Source: Streptomyces sp. WAC05374
GTDB taxonomy: Bacteria; Actinomycetota; Actinomycetes; Streptomycetales; Streptomycetaceae
NCBI RefSeq assembly: GCF_004353505.1
Contig: NZ_SMNQ01000002.1
Coordinates: forward strand, 496,001 to 560,000
Direction of reading: 5' to 3'
Length of the DNA stretch: 64,000 bases
Both the position numbers and the translations under genes were made by a program. Each line of letters opens with the position of its first letter. Within the stretch, counting starts at the first letter, position 1. Shown here piece after piece: positions 20,414-29,077 of the stretch. The notes beneath the pieces are model-generated. The model saw nothing but the letters and a program-made list of their open reading frames with translations. It was not told the DNA's origin and did not search any database.

Positions 20414-20726
20414 CGGCGGTCTCCCCTTTTCTCCGCGGCTCGGTCCGCCTCCGGGGCGCCTGTCGCGTGCGCCGACGCCCGACCGTGCTCGGCCGCGCGT
20501 ACGTCACGGCCTTCGCGCGATCCGCCTCGCGACGCCCGCGTGCCCCTTCGGCTCACTCGCCTTCCATGTCCGAGCCTATCGGCCCCGGGCGGCACCGCCC
20601 GGCGGGACCGGCCCCGCCGGGCGGGGGTGAGGCACCCCACACCGGGGCCGGTGAACCGGGTGGCGGCGAAGCCCCTCTTCCCTGCCGGTTCACACCACTC
20701 CACCCGCGTCACGGAAGCCACCGCCC
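20414..20726. other. Divergent intergenic region glnE / PIG-L gene
   Basis: 313 bases between two divergent starts. No RNA gene or coding stretch stands out. It must hold the glnE and PIG-L promoters. The GC-rich palindromic pieces around 20580-20640 (for example GGGCGGCACCGCCC) may fold. Confidence 0.4.
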
Positions 20727-22736
20727 ATGCCTCGCCCCGCCCTGCCCTCCTTCCGCCGCGGCCTGCTCATGGCCGCGCCGATCGCCGTGCTCCTCGGCAT
20801 CACGGGCGGGACGCTGGCGCTGACCACGGGGCCGTCGGACGCGTCCGACGTGCCGAGCAGGGGCGTACCGGAGGCGCAGGCCGTCAAGCCGGTCCGCACC
20901 GCCGGCGCCTCCGTCCTCCAGATCATGGCGCACCCGGACGACGACCTGTTCTTCATGAACCCGGACACCAGCCAGTCCATCGCGTCCGGGCACAGCCTCA
21001 CGTCCGTCTACCTCACCGCCGGTGAGTCCGACGGCCGCAACGCCCGCCGGCAGGACCCGCGGCCGCCCGCCGACAAGGCCGCGTACGCGGAGGCCCGGCA
21101 GAACGGCATACGCGCGGCGTACGCCGAGATGGCCACCGGCAACCGCACCAGCCCCTGGGACCGCACCTCCGTGGCGACGGCCGGGGGCGGCCGGGCCGAG
21201 CTGAACACGCTGCGGGCCAAGCCGCAGATCACCCTGGTGTGGCTCCAGCTCCGCGAGGCGGGCAGCATCACGGGCGACCGGCCGCACAGCCTGCACGGCC
21301 TGTGGGACGGCCGGGTGGAGCGACTGGAGAGCATGCTCGCCGCGGGTTCCCCGGTCCGCGAGGACTTCTCGTACGGCAAGGAGCAGGTGATCGAGACGCT
21401 CACCGGCGTCCTCGGCCGCTTCCGGCCCACCTTCGTCCGGATGATGGACCCGACGCCGGGCCTCAACGACCGGACGGGGAAGCTGTCCGACCACCAGGAC
21501 CACATGTACGGCGCGCGGTTCGCGCAGGCGGCGCTCGCCCGGTACGCGGACTCCCCCGGGCACCCGCCGGTCGCCGTCCAGAACTACCTCGGCTACTCCA
21601 CCGGTGGTCTGCCGCACTCCCTCGACCCGAGGAGCACCGAGGCGAAGCTGCGCACGCTGAAGACGTACGCGTGGTGGGACCACACCGACTACTGCGAGGA
21701 CCCGGCCGGCTGCGGCGACCGCAAGGTGGCCGCGCGGCCCGCCGGCCACGGCTGGGCGCAGTCGATACGCCACGCCCGCGGCGGCTCGGCCTCCTGGGTG
21801 CAGCGGGGCGCGGGGAAGGGCGAGCTGTACGCGTTCTCGGTGCTGGACGGCCGCCTGGCCGTGTGGCACCGCGACGGCGCCTCACCGTGGACCGGGCCGG
21901 TCCTCCAGCGGGGTGGCGGCCTGGACGCCGGGGTGACCTCGGTGCGGCTGCCGGACGGCCGGATCGCGGTGTTCGCCACGCGCACCGCACTGGACGGGGA
22001 GTACCGCCGCGAGGTGGTGACGTCCGTGCAGGCCGCGCCCGGCGGGGCGTTCGGCGCCTGGCGTTCGCTGGGGACGCCGGAGCGCGACGACGCGTCCCGG
22101 ACGTCCGACATCAGCCTGCCGGCGGTGCTGGTGGACCGGGCGGGCCTGATGACGGTGTACGTGCGGGACGCCGGCCACTCCATGAGCGTGCGCGCCCGGC
22201 GGGCGGACGGCGGCTGGTCGCCGTGGCGGCCGGCCGGCGGGCGTGACCTGCGGGGCGACCCGGTGGCGGCGGTGGACGCGACGGGGCGCGGTCATGTGTT
22301 CGCGGCGACCCCGGCGACGGTGGTGGCCTGGGCGCAGGCGGCCCCGGGCGGCCCGGTGGCCGGTCCGGTGCCGACCGGGCTGCCGGCCACCACGGTGGCG
22401 CTGAGCGCCACGCCGGACGGTGCCGACGGCGTGCGGCTGTGGTTCCGCAAGCCCGCCTCCGGTGACGTCCGGACGGCCCGCTTCGCCGGCAGCGGCCACC
22501 CCGCCTCGCCGGTGCGGGACGTGCCCGGTGACGTGGCCGGGTACGGCGCGGTGGGAGCGTCGGGCGGGCACCTGGCGGTGCGCGCGGCCTCCGGCGCGGT
22601 GGCGGCGGCGCCGGTGGGCGGCGGCCGGTGGGAGACCGGGCGGTCGCTGTTCGCGGGCGCCCCGGCGGCCACCGGGGCCGGTTTCGCGACGCTGGGCCTG
22701 GACAACCGGCTGAACTGGTCCCCGTGGCGGCGATGA
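20727..22736 (+). CDS. Secreted PIG-L family deacetylase with C-terminal repeat (propeller/lectin-like) domain
   Basis: A 669-residue exported protein. The N-terminus MPRPALPSFRRGLLMAAP is followed by a hydrophobic segment typical of a signal peptide or anchor. The PIG-L/LmbE zinc deacetylase domain shows the metal motif AHPDDD (near residue 71) with the downstream HQDH pair near residue 256. From about residue 340 there are repeated blade-like units of about 45 residues (SASWVQRGAGKGELYAFSVL..., ...GAWRSLG, ...WSPWRPAGG, ...LNWSPWRR), similar to PLL/tachylectin-type propellers. This suggests binding to a surface glycan that the catalytic domain de-N-acetylates. The substrate is unknown. Confidence 0.85.
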   Translation: MPRPALPSFRRGLLMAAPIAVLLGITGGTLALTTGPSDASDVPSRGVPEAQAVKPVRTAGASVLQIMAHPDDDLFFMNPDTSQSIASGHSLTSVYLTAGESDGRNARRQDPRPPADKAAYAEARQNGIRAAYAEMATGNRTSPWDRTSVATAGGGRAELNTLRAKPQITLVWLQLREAGSITGDRPHSLHGLWDGRVERLESMLAAGSPVREDFSYGKEQVIETLTGVLGRFRPTFVRMMDPTPGLNDRTGKLSDHQDHMYGARFAQAALARYADSPGHPPVAVQNYLGYSTGGLPHSLDPRSTEAKLRTLKTYAWWDHTDYCEDPAGCGDRKVAARPAGHGWAQSIRHARGGSASWVQRGAGKGELYAFSVLDGRLAVWHRDGASPWTGPVLQRGGGLDAGVTSVRLPDGRIAVFATRTALDGEYRREVVTSVQAAPGGAFGAWRSLGTPERDDASRTSDISLPAVLVDRAGLMTVYVRDAGHSMSVRARRADGGWSPWRPAGGRDLRGDPVAAVDATGRGHVFAATPATVVAWAQAAPGGPVAGPVPTGLPATTVALSATPDGADGVRLWFRKPASGDVRTARFAGSGHPASPVRDVPGDVAGYGAVGASGGHLAVRAASGAVAAAPVGGGRWETGRSLFAGAPAATGAGFATLGLDNRLNWSPWRR

Positions 22737-22795
22737 GGCGGCGCGCCGCGCCCGGTCCGGCTTTCATGGACGTACTCACCGATGGAGGAGAGCTT

Positions 22796-23227
22796 ATGAA
22801 CTGGACGCTGGAAGTCGTCGTGGTGCCCGTCGCCGACCTGGACCGGGCGAAGGACTTCTACGGCACGAAGTGCGGTTTCACGGTCGACCTGGACACGGAG
22901 GTGGCGCCCGGGATCCGCATCATCCAGCTCACGCCGCCCGGCTCGCGCTGCTCGATCGCCCTCCAGAGCGGTATGCCCCTGGCCCCGGGCGAGACGTCCA
23001 TGGCGCCGGGCTCGCTGCAGGGCCTCCAGCTCTGCGTCACCGACATCGAGGCGGCGCGCGAGCGGCTGACGTCGCGGGGCGTGGACGTCAGCCCCGTCCA
23101 GCACGTGGGCCCGGGCGGCTGGACGGAGGGCAAGGGCGAGACGTGGAACTCGTTCGTGTTCTTCAAGGACCCGGACGGCAACGGCTGGACGGTCCAGGAG
23201 GCGCCGAGCGAGCTCTCGGAGCGCTAG
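22796..23227 (+). CDS. VOC-superfamily (glyoxalase/bleomycin-resistance fold) protein
   Basis: A 143-residue single-domain VOC protein with two beta-alpha-beta-beta-beta halves (LEVVVVPVADLDRAKDFY; LQLCVTDIEAARERL) and the C-terminal FKDPDGNGWTVQE signature. GGAGGAGAG precedes the ATG at 22796. It could be a glyoxalase-type enzyme or a small-molecule binding protein. The sequence does not decide. It follows the PIG-L gene by 59 bases and converges with the MFS exporter. Confidence 0.85.
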   Translation: MNWTLEVVVVPVADLDRAKDFYGTKCGFTVDLDTEVAPGIRIIQLTPPGSRCSIALQSGMPLAPGETSMAPGSLQGLQLCVTDIEAARERLTSRGVDVSPVQHVGPGGWTEGKGETWNSFVFFKDPDGNGWTVQEAPSELSER

Positions 23228-23237
23228 AGCGTGTCCG

Positions 23238-24644
23238 TCACGCCGCCGCGGGGCGCTGCTTGGGCCGGGAGGCGAACGCCACCAGGACCAGGGACGCTCC
23301 GCAGGCGGCGACCAGGGCCCAGCCCGGCCGGGACGCGTGGGCGAGCCCGGCGGGCGCGGTGCCCGCGACCAGGCCGCCGGCGATGGCGATGCCGAGCGCG
23401 GCGCCGAACTGGCGCGCGGTGGACGTAATGGCGCCCGCGACGGCGGCGCGGCCGGCGGGCAGGCCGCTCACCGCGGTGTTGGTGAGCGGGGCGTTGGCGA
23501 AGCCGAACCCGATGCCGATGAGCGCGTAGGAGAGCAGGAGCAGCGGCACGCCGGTGTCCCGGCCGAGCGCGACCAGGCCGAGCCCGCCGGCCGTCATGAA
23601 GCCGCCGGCCAGCAGGAGCGGCGTACGCGGCCCGACCCGGCCGACGAGGTGGCCGGACCAGGGTGCGCACACGGTCGCGCCGATCGCCATGGGCAGGGTC
23701 GCCGTACCGGCGGCCAGCGGTGTCCAGCCCCGGCCGTCCTGGAGGTACAGGGTGGTGAGCAGCAGGGTCACGTTGAGGGCGACGAAGACGGCGACCGCGC
23801 CCAGGACCGCGCCGCTGAAGGCCCGGTGCCGGAACAGCCGGGGGTCGATCAGCGGCTCGGGGCGGCGGCACTCGACCCGTACGAACGCGGCCGCGGCCAC
23901 CAGCGTGAGGGCGTACGCGCCGAGCGCCGGGGGCGAGGTCCACCCGATGTGCGGGCCCTCGATGAGGACGCCCACGGACAGGGCGATGACCGCCGTCAGC
24001 AGCGCCTGGCCGGGCAGGTCGAGCCGCTGGGCGCGGGCGGCGCGGGACTCGGGAACGAACAGCGCGGTCAGGACCAGGGCGGCGACGACGACCGGCGCGT
24101 TGATCCAGAACAGCGACCGCCAGCCGAGGGCGTCGACGAGGGCGCCGCCCACCACGGGTCCGGTCGCCATGCTGAGCCCGAACACGGCCGCCCAGACACC
24201 GATCGCCCGGGCGCGCTCCTTCGGGTCGGGCATCGCGTTCACCACGATGGCGAGGGCGACCGGGCTGAGCATCGAGGCGCCCACTCCCTGGAGGGCGCGG
24301 GCCGCGACGAGCACGCCCACCGAGGGGGCGAGGGCGCAGAGCAGGGACGCGGCGCCGAAGACGACGAGCCCGGTCCGGAACACCCGCCGGCGCCCGAAGC
24401 GGTCCGCCAGGGCGCCGGAGGTGATGAGCAGGCCGGCCAGCACGAGGGTGTACGCGTCCACGGTCCACTCGAGGCTCCGCGTGCCCACGCCCAGGGCGCG
24501 CCCGATCTCCGGCAGGCCCACGTTGACGATGGTGGTGTCCAGGCCCACCAGGAACATGCTGAGGCAGCAGACGGCCAGGACCGTCCAGCGCCCGCGGGCG
24601 TCCAAGGCGGGCCGCGGCCCGGGGAGTTGCGGTGTCGTGCTCAC
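23238..24644 (-). CDS. MFS drug-efflux transporter (DHA2, 14-TM type)
   Basis: A 468-residue inner-membrane proton-coupled exporter. Motifs: LDTTIVNVGLPEIGRAL in the first segment, GALADRFGRRRVF (motif A) and the ARALQGVGASMLSPVAL segment in the first half, and about 14 hydrophobic segments. I chose the GTG at 24644, eight bases after GAGAGG. It is divergent from an XRE-cupin regulator with a palindrome between them, which fits an autoregulated efflux pair. Confidence 0.9.
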   Translation of the reverse strand: MSTTPQLPGPRPALDARGRWTVLAVCCLSMFLVGLDTTIVNVGLPEIGRALGVGTRSLEWTVDAYTLVLAGLLITSGALADRFGRRRVFRTGLVVFGAASLLCALAPSVGVLVAARALQGVGASMLSPVALAIVVNAMPDPKERARAIGVWAAVFGLSMATGPVVGGALVDALGWRSLFWINAPVVVAALVLTALFVPESRAARAQRLDLPGQALLTAVIALSVGVLIEGPHIGWTSPPALGAYALTLVAAAAFVRVECRRPEPLIDPRLFRHRAFSGAVLGAVAVFVALNVTLLLTTLYLQDGRGWTPLAAGTATLPMAIGATVCAPWSGHLVGRVGPRTPLLLAGGFMTAGGLGLVALGRDTGVPLLLLSYALIGIGFGFANAPLTNTAVSGLPAGRAAVAGAITSTARQFGAALGIAIAGGLVAGTAPAGLAHASRPGWALVAACGASLVLVAFASRPKQRPAAA

Positions 24645-24719
24645 GGAGATGGCCTCTCGGTCCGGGGAAGCGGCTGGCCCGGCCATGCTCCGCGCGCCCG
24701 GGGGCGGCGGCCCAGCTTC

Positions 24720-24736
24720 TTTGCGAAGACCGCAAA
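24720..24736. promoter_or_regulatory. TTTGCG-N5-CGCAAA palindrome between MFS and XRE genes
   Basis: A perfect 6-bp inverted repeat with a 5-base spacer, eight bases before the GTG of the XRE-cupin gene and about 75 bases from the MFS start. It is the obvious operator candidate for the adjacent XRE regulator. Its position just before the start implies autoregulation. Confidence 0.55.
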
Positions 24737-24744
24737 ATGGCTCC

Positions 24745-25314
24745 GTGGACGAGGAACTGAGGCAGACGATCGACGGCATCGGCCCCCGGCTGCGCGCCCT
24801 GCGCCGGGACCGCGCACTGACACTGGAGGCGCTCGCCGCGACGACCGGCATCTCGGTGAGCACCCTGTCCCGCCTGGAGTCGGGCAAACGGCGCCCGACC
24901 CTGGACCTGCTGATCCCCCTGGCCCGCGCCCACCGCGTCCCGCTCGACTCCCTCGTGGCCGCCCCGGTCACCGGCGACCCCCGCGTCCACCTCAAGCCGC
25001 TGGCCAAGGGCCCGGGCAGCGTCCTCGTCCCCCTGACCCAGTACCCGGGCCGGGTGCAGGTCTTCAAGCAGGTCCTGGCCCCGCGCGAGCCGAAACTGGT
25101 GACGCACCACGGCTACGAGTGGCTCTACGTCCTCGCCGGCGACCTGCGCCTGATCCTCGGCGAGGAGGAATGCGTCCTGCGCCCCGGCGAAGCGGCCGAG
25201 TTCGACACCCGGCAACCCCACTGGTTCGGCCCGGCCGGCACCTCCGCCGTGGAGATCCTCCACCTCTTCGGCCCCCACGGCGACCACGCCGTGGTCCGCA
25301 CCCCGCCGTCCTGA
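24745..25314 (+). CDS. XRE-cupin transcriptional regulator
   Basis: A 189-residue two-domain regulator. An N-terminal HTH (LRALRRDRALTLEALAATTG, then ISVSTLSRLESGKRRPTLDLL) is followed by a C-terminal cupin (HHGYEWLYVLAGDLRLILGE ... LRPGEAAEFDTRQPHWFGP) that likely binds the effector. The GTG start at 24745 has little upstream leader, and a palindrome sits immediately before it. Divergent from the DHA2 exporter, which it probably represses or activates. Confidence 0.9.
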   Translation: MDEELRQTIDGIGPRLRALRRDRALTLEALAATTGISVSTLSRLESGKRRPTLDLLIPLARAHRVPLDSLVAAPVTGDPRVHLKPLAKGPGSVLVPLTQYPGRVQVFKQVLAPREPKLVTHHGYEWLYVLAGDLRLILGEEECVLRPGEAAEFDTRQPHWFGPAGTSAVEILHLFGPHGDHAVVRTPPS

Positions 25315-25374
25315 ACGCGCGCCACGGGGCGCCCCGTGCTGGACTGGAGAGGAGGGACCACAGCGGAGGTGCTC

Positions 25375-25776
25375 ATGACCGGCCGCGTCGGAAAGATCCG
25401 GAACATATGGCTCGTGTGGCTCGTATGGCCACTGCTCACCCTGGGGATCTACCACTTCGTCTGGTACTTCAAGGTGAACCGCGAGGCGCGTGACTTCGAC
25501 GAACGCATCGAGGTCCGGCCGGGGATGGCCGTGGTGGCCATCACCCTGGGCTGGATCCTGATCGTGCCGCCGTTCATCTCGGTGTTCAACACCGGTGAAC
25601 GCATCGCGCGGATGCAGCGGGCGGCGGGGATGCAGCCGACCTGCAACCCGTGGATCGGCCTCATCCTGATGTTCGTCTTCAACCTGTACCCGCTGTACTA
25701 CCAGCACGAGCTGAACCAGATCTGGGACCGCTACGCCCACCAGGAGGAAGGCGAGACCGTCCCCCTGGCCGCCTGA
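25375..25776 (+). CDS. DUF4234-like small membrane protein
   Basis: A 133-residue protein with three hydrophobic segments (IWLVWLVWPLLTLGIYHFVWY; VVAITLGWILIVPPFI; IGLILMFVFNLYPLYY). The GIYHFVWYFKVNREARDFD pattern is characteristic of DUF4234 proteins. The ATG at 25375 has GCGGAGG upstream. Function unknown. It is the last host gene before the integrated element. Before integration it lay just past the 3' end of glnA2, convergent with it. Confidence 0.75.
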   Translation: MTGRVGKIRNIWLVWLVWPLLTLGIYHFVWYFKVNREARDFDERIEVRPGMAVVAITLGWILIVPPFISVFNTGERIARMQRAAGMQPTCNPWIGLILMFVFNLYPLYYQHELNQIWDRYAHQEEGETVPLAA

Positions 25777-25831
25777 CGGCCGGAACACCGCGCGGGTCCG
25801 GCGACCCCCGGCCGCCGGACCCGCGCGGGGC

Positions 25832-25918
25832 TCACAGCACCGGCAGGTTCTTGCGGAGTTCGAAGGCGGTGACCTCGGAGCGGTACTCCTCCCACTCCTG
25901 CTTCTTGTTGCGGAGGAA
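25832..25918 (-). pseudogene. Displaced original 3' end of glnA2 (28 codons plus stop)
   Basis: Encodes FLRNKKQEWEEYRSEVTAFE followed by LRKNLPVL and TGA, identical in protein sequence to the C-terminus of the intact GlnA2 at 42386-43747. It has no start and is orphaned. It is the chromosomal gene end left behind when the element integrated. Upstream (>25918) the sequence switches abruptly to element DNA. Confidence 0.93.
25881..25918. repeat. Attachment site core, left junction (38-bp direct repeat)
   Basis: Identical over 38 bases to 42435-42472, starting CGGTACTCCTCCCACTCCTG and ending CGGAGGAA. Both lie in the same glnA2 codons. It marks the left boundary of the element. The crossover lies somewhere inside this identity block. 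Confidence 0.9.
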
Positions 25919-26319
25919 CTTGTGCTGCATGAAGCAGCCCCCGGATGGCTCACGCCGAAGAGTCGATGACCTGCAATCGCACGGTCGTCCGTGGTCGTTG
26001 ATGGGCAGTGTGGGCCGCCGTTCGACGGCCCACAGACGGCCCAGCCTCGGGCCCGTCCGCACAACTGCCGCGATCGAGGTTTGACGGAGCAGTAGAGCTG
26101 CTTCGTCGGCCTGGCGCCCTCCGGACGCGTCCTAGCCGTGCGCGTTAGCGCGGGGCTGATCCGATGGCGGCGACTCTCCCATAGGAGGGCGAGTCAGCCT
26201 CGAGAAGGACTATGAGAGGTCGAGGCGTTGCGCCCGTCACCCCACGTGTCCGCTTACGACTCGGGCAGGAAATGAGTGAGACGACCAGTTCTCAAGCCAG
26301 TTCTTAAGCAAGATAGACA
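25919..26319. other. Left end of the element, non-coding
   Basis: About 400 bases between the left att core and the stop of the MBL gene. No gene is visible. It contains a 22-bp sequence (26023-26044) repeated near the right end, next to an imperfect inverted copy (TGTGGGCCGCCG at 26010-26021). These are probably integrase arm sites. Confidence 0.55.
26023..26044 (+). repeat. 22-bp end repeat, left copy (candidate integrase arm site)
   Basis: CGACGGCCCACAGACGGCCC followed by AG. It is repeated exactly at 42280-42301, 105 bases inside the left att core here and about 134 bases inside the right core there. Internally it contains the tandem GACGGCCCA twice. Confidence 0.6.
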
Positions 26320-27432
26320 TCATGAAAGCATGGCGGCAGGTGGGAATGTCTGGACCGCCCAATTCCCATCGTTGACGTTGCAGCGCGCACGCACCTGACC
26401 AACACGGCCCCATGGATCTCGCACGTTCGTCGCTAGGCTGCCCAGCTTGGACGCCTCGCGCTTCACAGCGCGCGACGGCGTCGGCGATCCGGCGGCCGTG
26501 ATGTACGCACGATTAGTAAGGGACAGGATGCGCGCGATATCCGTCGACTGCGGTTGGTCCATATTGCCTCTTCGGTAGGGGGCTACCAACGCAACGGGGT
26601 TGGAGGTAAGGAGGGTGTCCCACACCGGTTGGTAGTGCGAGCTGGCACCTCCATGATGGGCCACTTTGTAGAGTGATGCGGGGCTGTCCGGAGAATGAGT
26701 CGAAACCACCGTCCGCCATCCACACCCTTCTGGCCCCACGAGCAAATCAGCCCCCAAAAGCATTCGCACTGACCCCACTTCCACCCACAGGGCGATGGAC
26801 GCCTCATTCGGGTCAAGTGGTGGCACTTTCCCCCTTCGGGCATTCACTTGCGGCATGTGAGCCGCCAATGCCCTGAACGCCCGCGTCGTTGCCTCCTCGG
26901 AGGGGGACAACGCTGTCACTGTCGCTGTTGGCGTGTCGGCGGTGGGAGGCAGGCGCAGGAGGCGCAGGCTTTCGCTGCCTCGGCGAAGCGGCTTAATTCC
27001 ATCCTCATTTTTGCGAGATTTTGCAATCTCAAAAATTCGCCTGTACTCGCTGTATGCTACATACCGAGCAGGCTTCGGTATTTCTGCGTCGGCCAACAGG
27101 TGTGCCATGAACTCCTGGCTGGTCAGAGCTGACGACACCACAAATACAGCCCGCTCGCACGCCTCGAAGATAGTGGCAATGCCGGCAAAATGGTCGTCGT
27201 GCGCATGCGTGCCCACGATCATAACGACGTCTTCCGCCACGTTCACTCCGACGTGGCGCAGGTATTCCAGTGGGGTCACGCTCTTATTCTGCTGATCAAC
27301 GCACGAATCGACGACCATCCATTTACCGGCCCCAAAGTGCACTACAATGGACTCACCTTTACCTGGGCCGAATATAGAGACCTCAATCTCGTCACTTTTC
27401 GGCGGCTCAGCCAAAGAGGTCTTCAATTTCAC
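26320..27432 (-). CDS. Metallo-beta-lactamase-fold hydrolase, ComEC/Rec2-like (cargo gene 3)
   Basis: A 370-residue cytoplasmic MBL-fold protein. It shows EVSIFGPGKGESIVVHFGAG then MVVDSCVD, the metal motif THAHDDH (near residue 86), a later Asp in LLGADLL and a His in VAHHGGAS. The metal site therefore looks complete. No signal peptide or membrane segment is present. This layout matches soluble ComEC-type MBL hydrolases, which are often in defence-like clusters; the substrate is not known. I chose GTG at 27432, which overlaps the upstream gene by 26 bases. TTG at 27459 is possible. It is the third gene of a leftward operon with atypically low GC. Confidence 0.75.
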   Translation of the reverse strand: MKLKTSLAEPPKSDEIEVSIFGPGKGESIVVHFGAGKWMVVDSCVDQQNKSVTPLEYLRHVGVNVAEDVVMIVGTHAHDDHFAGIATIFEACERAVFVVSSALTSQEFMAHLLADAEIPKPARYVAYSEYRRIFEIAKSRKNEDGIKPLRRGSESLRLLRLPPTADTPTATVTALSPSEEATTRAFRALAAHMPQVNARRGKVPPLDPNEASIALWVEVGSVRMLLGADLLVGPEGCGWRTVVSTHSPDSPASLYKVAHHGGASSHYQPVWDTLLTSNPVALVAPYRRGNMDQPQSTDIARILSLTNRAYITAAGSPTPSRAVKREASKLGSLATNVRDPWGRVGQVRARCNVNDGNWAVQTFPPAAMLS

Positions 27433-27949
27433 CCAACCGCGTCGTCGCCTGTGCCGCAATGCGGGTTACGTCGTCGTCAGTCCATACGCCAAGGCGCCGC
27501 AGCCGCAAGTGCTCGGTCTTATACGGATAGCCCCGGGCGTCACGAACGGTACGGACGGTCAAGTAGAAGACATCCCCTGGCGTTGCGATGGCTGCGTCAT
27601 CGCCAAGGAGCCCCGTCTCGAAATCGGCCAGCAAGCTGGGTCCGGGGCGCCCCAGTGGCGACAGCTCGGCGGTCATCAGCTCATCATCAACTTCCAGAAT
27701 CAACCCCTCCCACTTGTCCGTTCCGGTAACGCGCGTTCCGCTGAGGGGGGGCGCACTTGCGCCCACCTGATGCGCCTGAGAGACGGTTGAGGTCGACCCG
27801 CTCGCAGCGCTTGTATAGTCGGTGGCCTGCCGCGCTGCTACAGCCTCTGAACCTTGCCGAAACGGCGAGACGGGCTCAAGATCGACCGTCTGCATCGGCT
27901 TTACTGAGCGCCCAGGTAGTGCATCTGTTACCAGATAAGTCGTACTCAA
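27407..27949 (-). CDS. Uncharacterised protein with C-terminal beta domain (cargo gene 2)
   Basis: A 180-residue protein of unknown function. The TTG start at 27949 overlaps the stop of the upstream gene (TTGA). The first 75 or so residues are low-complexity and probably disordered (Ser/Thr/Ala-rich). The rest looks like a small beta barrel: KWEGLILEVDDELMTAELSP, then an acidic stretch, then TPGDVFYLTVRTVRD and a LRLRRLGVWTDDDV tail. I recall similar 'WEG.v.EV...F.A.L ... pG..FYw' proteins next to MBL and TIGR04255-like genes, but I cannot name a family with confidence. It is likely an adaptor or partner of the flanking proteins (inference). Confidence 0.6.
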   Translation of the reverse strand: MSTTYLVTDALPGRSVKPMQTVDLEPVSPFRQGSEAVAARQATDYTSAASGSTSTVSQAHQVGASAPPLSGTRVTGTDKWEGLILEVDDELMTAELSPLGRPGPSLLADFETGLLGDDAAIATPGDVFYLTVRTVRDARGYPYKTEHLRLRRLGVWTDDDVTRIAAQATTRLGEIEDLFG

Positions 27950-28683
27950 GACTGACGCCCCCCACCGAGACCGGAAACAAACTTGATAGCCTTTTCAGAT
28001 CGAGCCAGGAAAGAACTCCACTCGCCCGCCAATACCTCAAGAGCGACGCGACTCTTGTCGAGCGAAAAGCTTTCGCTCTCCAAAACTGCATCGACGGTTG
28101 GGGTCTCGCGTGCAGTGGGTTGGTTTTCGACCCGCCGTAGAGTAAAGTGATCATTGACCGCAATATAGACAGAATATGGGACCCTATTTGAAGGCTGGAT
28201 ATGTACGCGCATATATCCACCATACTTGTCCGGGCGAACGCCTTGTAGGGTCACATTTACCATGCCGGGAAGGTCGAGAATACCTTTCTGTTCCCAGGTA
28301 TCCTTAGGGACCAATCGATCACCGATCGCATGCCACTCCCTCTCAGATCCCGGCGTAAAGTGAATCGTCCTGTTGAGACCGAGCGCGGCGAGCGGGGTGT
28401 GGTTGTGACCATGGAGGATTCCGAGAGCGAGATCCCTAGCTCGCTCCGTCTCAGCAAGGTCATTCGTCGAAATCTGCAAACCGTCAGGAGTCACTTGGAC
28501 GCGGAATGCGCCAACGGTGAAGAGTGTGGCCGTCGGCGAGATTACTTCGACTTTAACGGTCGAAAGGTCATCGTCGCTGACGAGTTGTCGTTCGCCCAGC
28601 CATGCCGGCCTTAGAAGGACGGGTGTAAAGGCACCTCGGGCTACAATGTTGAGCTCGTCAAACGCGAAGCCGGAGCCTTCCAC
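27946..28683 (-). CDS. Uncharacterised protein, possibly TIGR04255-like (cargo gene 1)
   Basis: A 245-residue protein and first gene of the three-gene leftward operon. The GTG start at 28683 has AGGAGGAGGG eight bases upstream. It has no signal peptide or membrane segment. Notable segments are FRVQVTPDGLQISTNDLAET, the ALGLNRTIHFTPG motif in the middle, and a YMRVHIQPSN...YSVYIAVNDHFTL beta-rich part. The general look (an 'LGLNR..HF' motif and a C-terminal 'VNDHF') resembles sporadically distributed TIGR04255-type proteins. That assignment is tentative. It ends in a four-base overlap with cargo gene 2, implying coupled translation. Confidence 0.6.
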   Translation of the reverse strand: MEGSGFAFDELNIVARGAFTPVLLRPAWLGERQLVSDDDLSTVKVEVISPTATLFTVGAFRVQVTPDGLQISTNDLAETERARDLALGILHGHNHTPLAALGLNRTIHFTPGSEREWHAIGDRLVPKDTWEQKGILDLPGMVNVTLQGVRPDKYGGYMRVHIQPSNRVPYSVYIAVNDHFTLRRVENQPTARETPTVDAVLESESFSLDKSRVALEVLAGEWSSFLARSEKAIKFVSGLGGGRQS

Positions 28684-29077
28684 CTACCCTCCTCCTGATC
28701 ACCTACACCTACCACTCTGCTCGCAGGGTACTGGGTGGGGGCGGATGGGGGCGAGCGCTCTGCAGGTCTGGCTGAGTCTGAACATGGGCCACAATCGCAC
28801 GGCCGTGCGAGGCGGAAGGGGTGAAGGGCGCCCCTGTCGCGGCTGTACGCTCCGCGCTCCTTAACCACGATCCTCCCGAAGACTGATCGTCGTGCAGCGG
28901 CCATACCAGCCCTCCGCGCGTCCTTACCACCTCCAAGGCACCACGTCCGTGTCCTGGCTACGCCTGGCTCAAGAGGACGGCCTGGAGGTGGCCCTCAGGG
29001 GTCCCGCGTCCGGCCCCCAGGTCGCATGCTGCCACGTGCGACCCTGGCAGCAGTCATCACTGCTGGAAGGAGGTGCC
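28684..29077. other. Divergent promoter region between cargo operon and GntR gene
   Basis: About 390 bases. No credible gene. It separates the leftward cargo operon from the rightward GntR-HD unit, so promoters for both should be here. GC rises towards the GntR side. Confidence 0.45.

Noticed and set aside
25832..26062. A 76-residue minus-strand gene ending in the GlnA2 C-terminus
   Set aside because: The first part is element DNA with no ribosome site; only the last 28 codons are glnA2-derived, so it is a remnant.
27347..27790. Plus-strand open frame across cargo genes 2 and 3
   Set aside because: It runs across a minus-strand gene junction, has no ribosome site and its product has no recognisable features.
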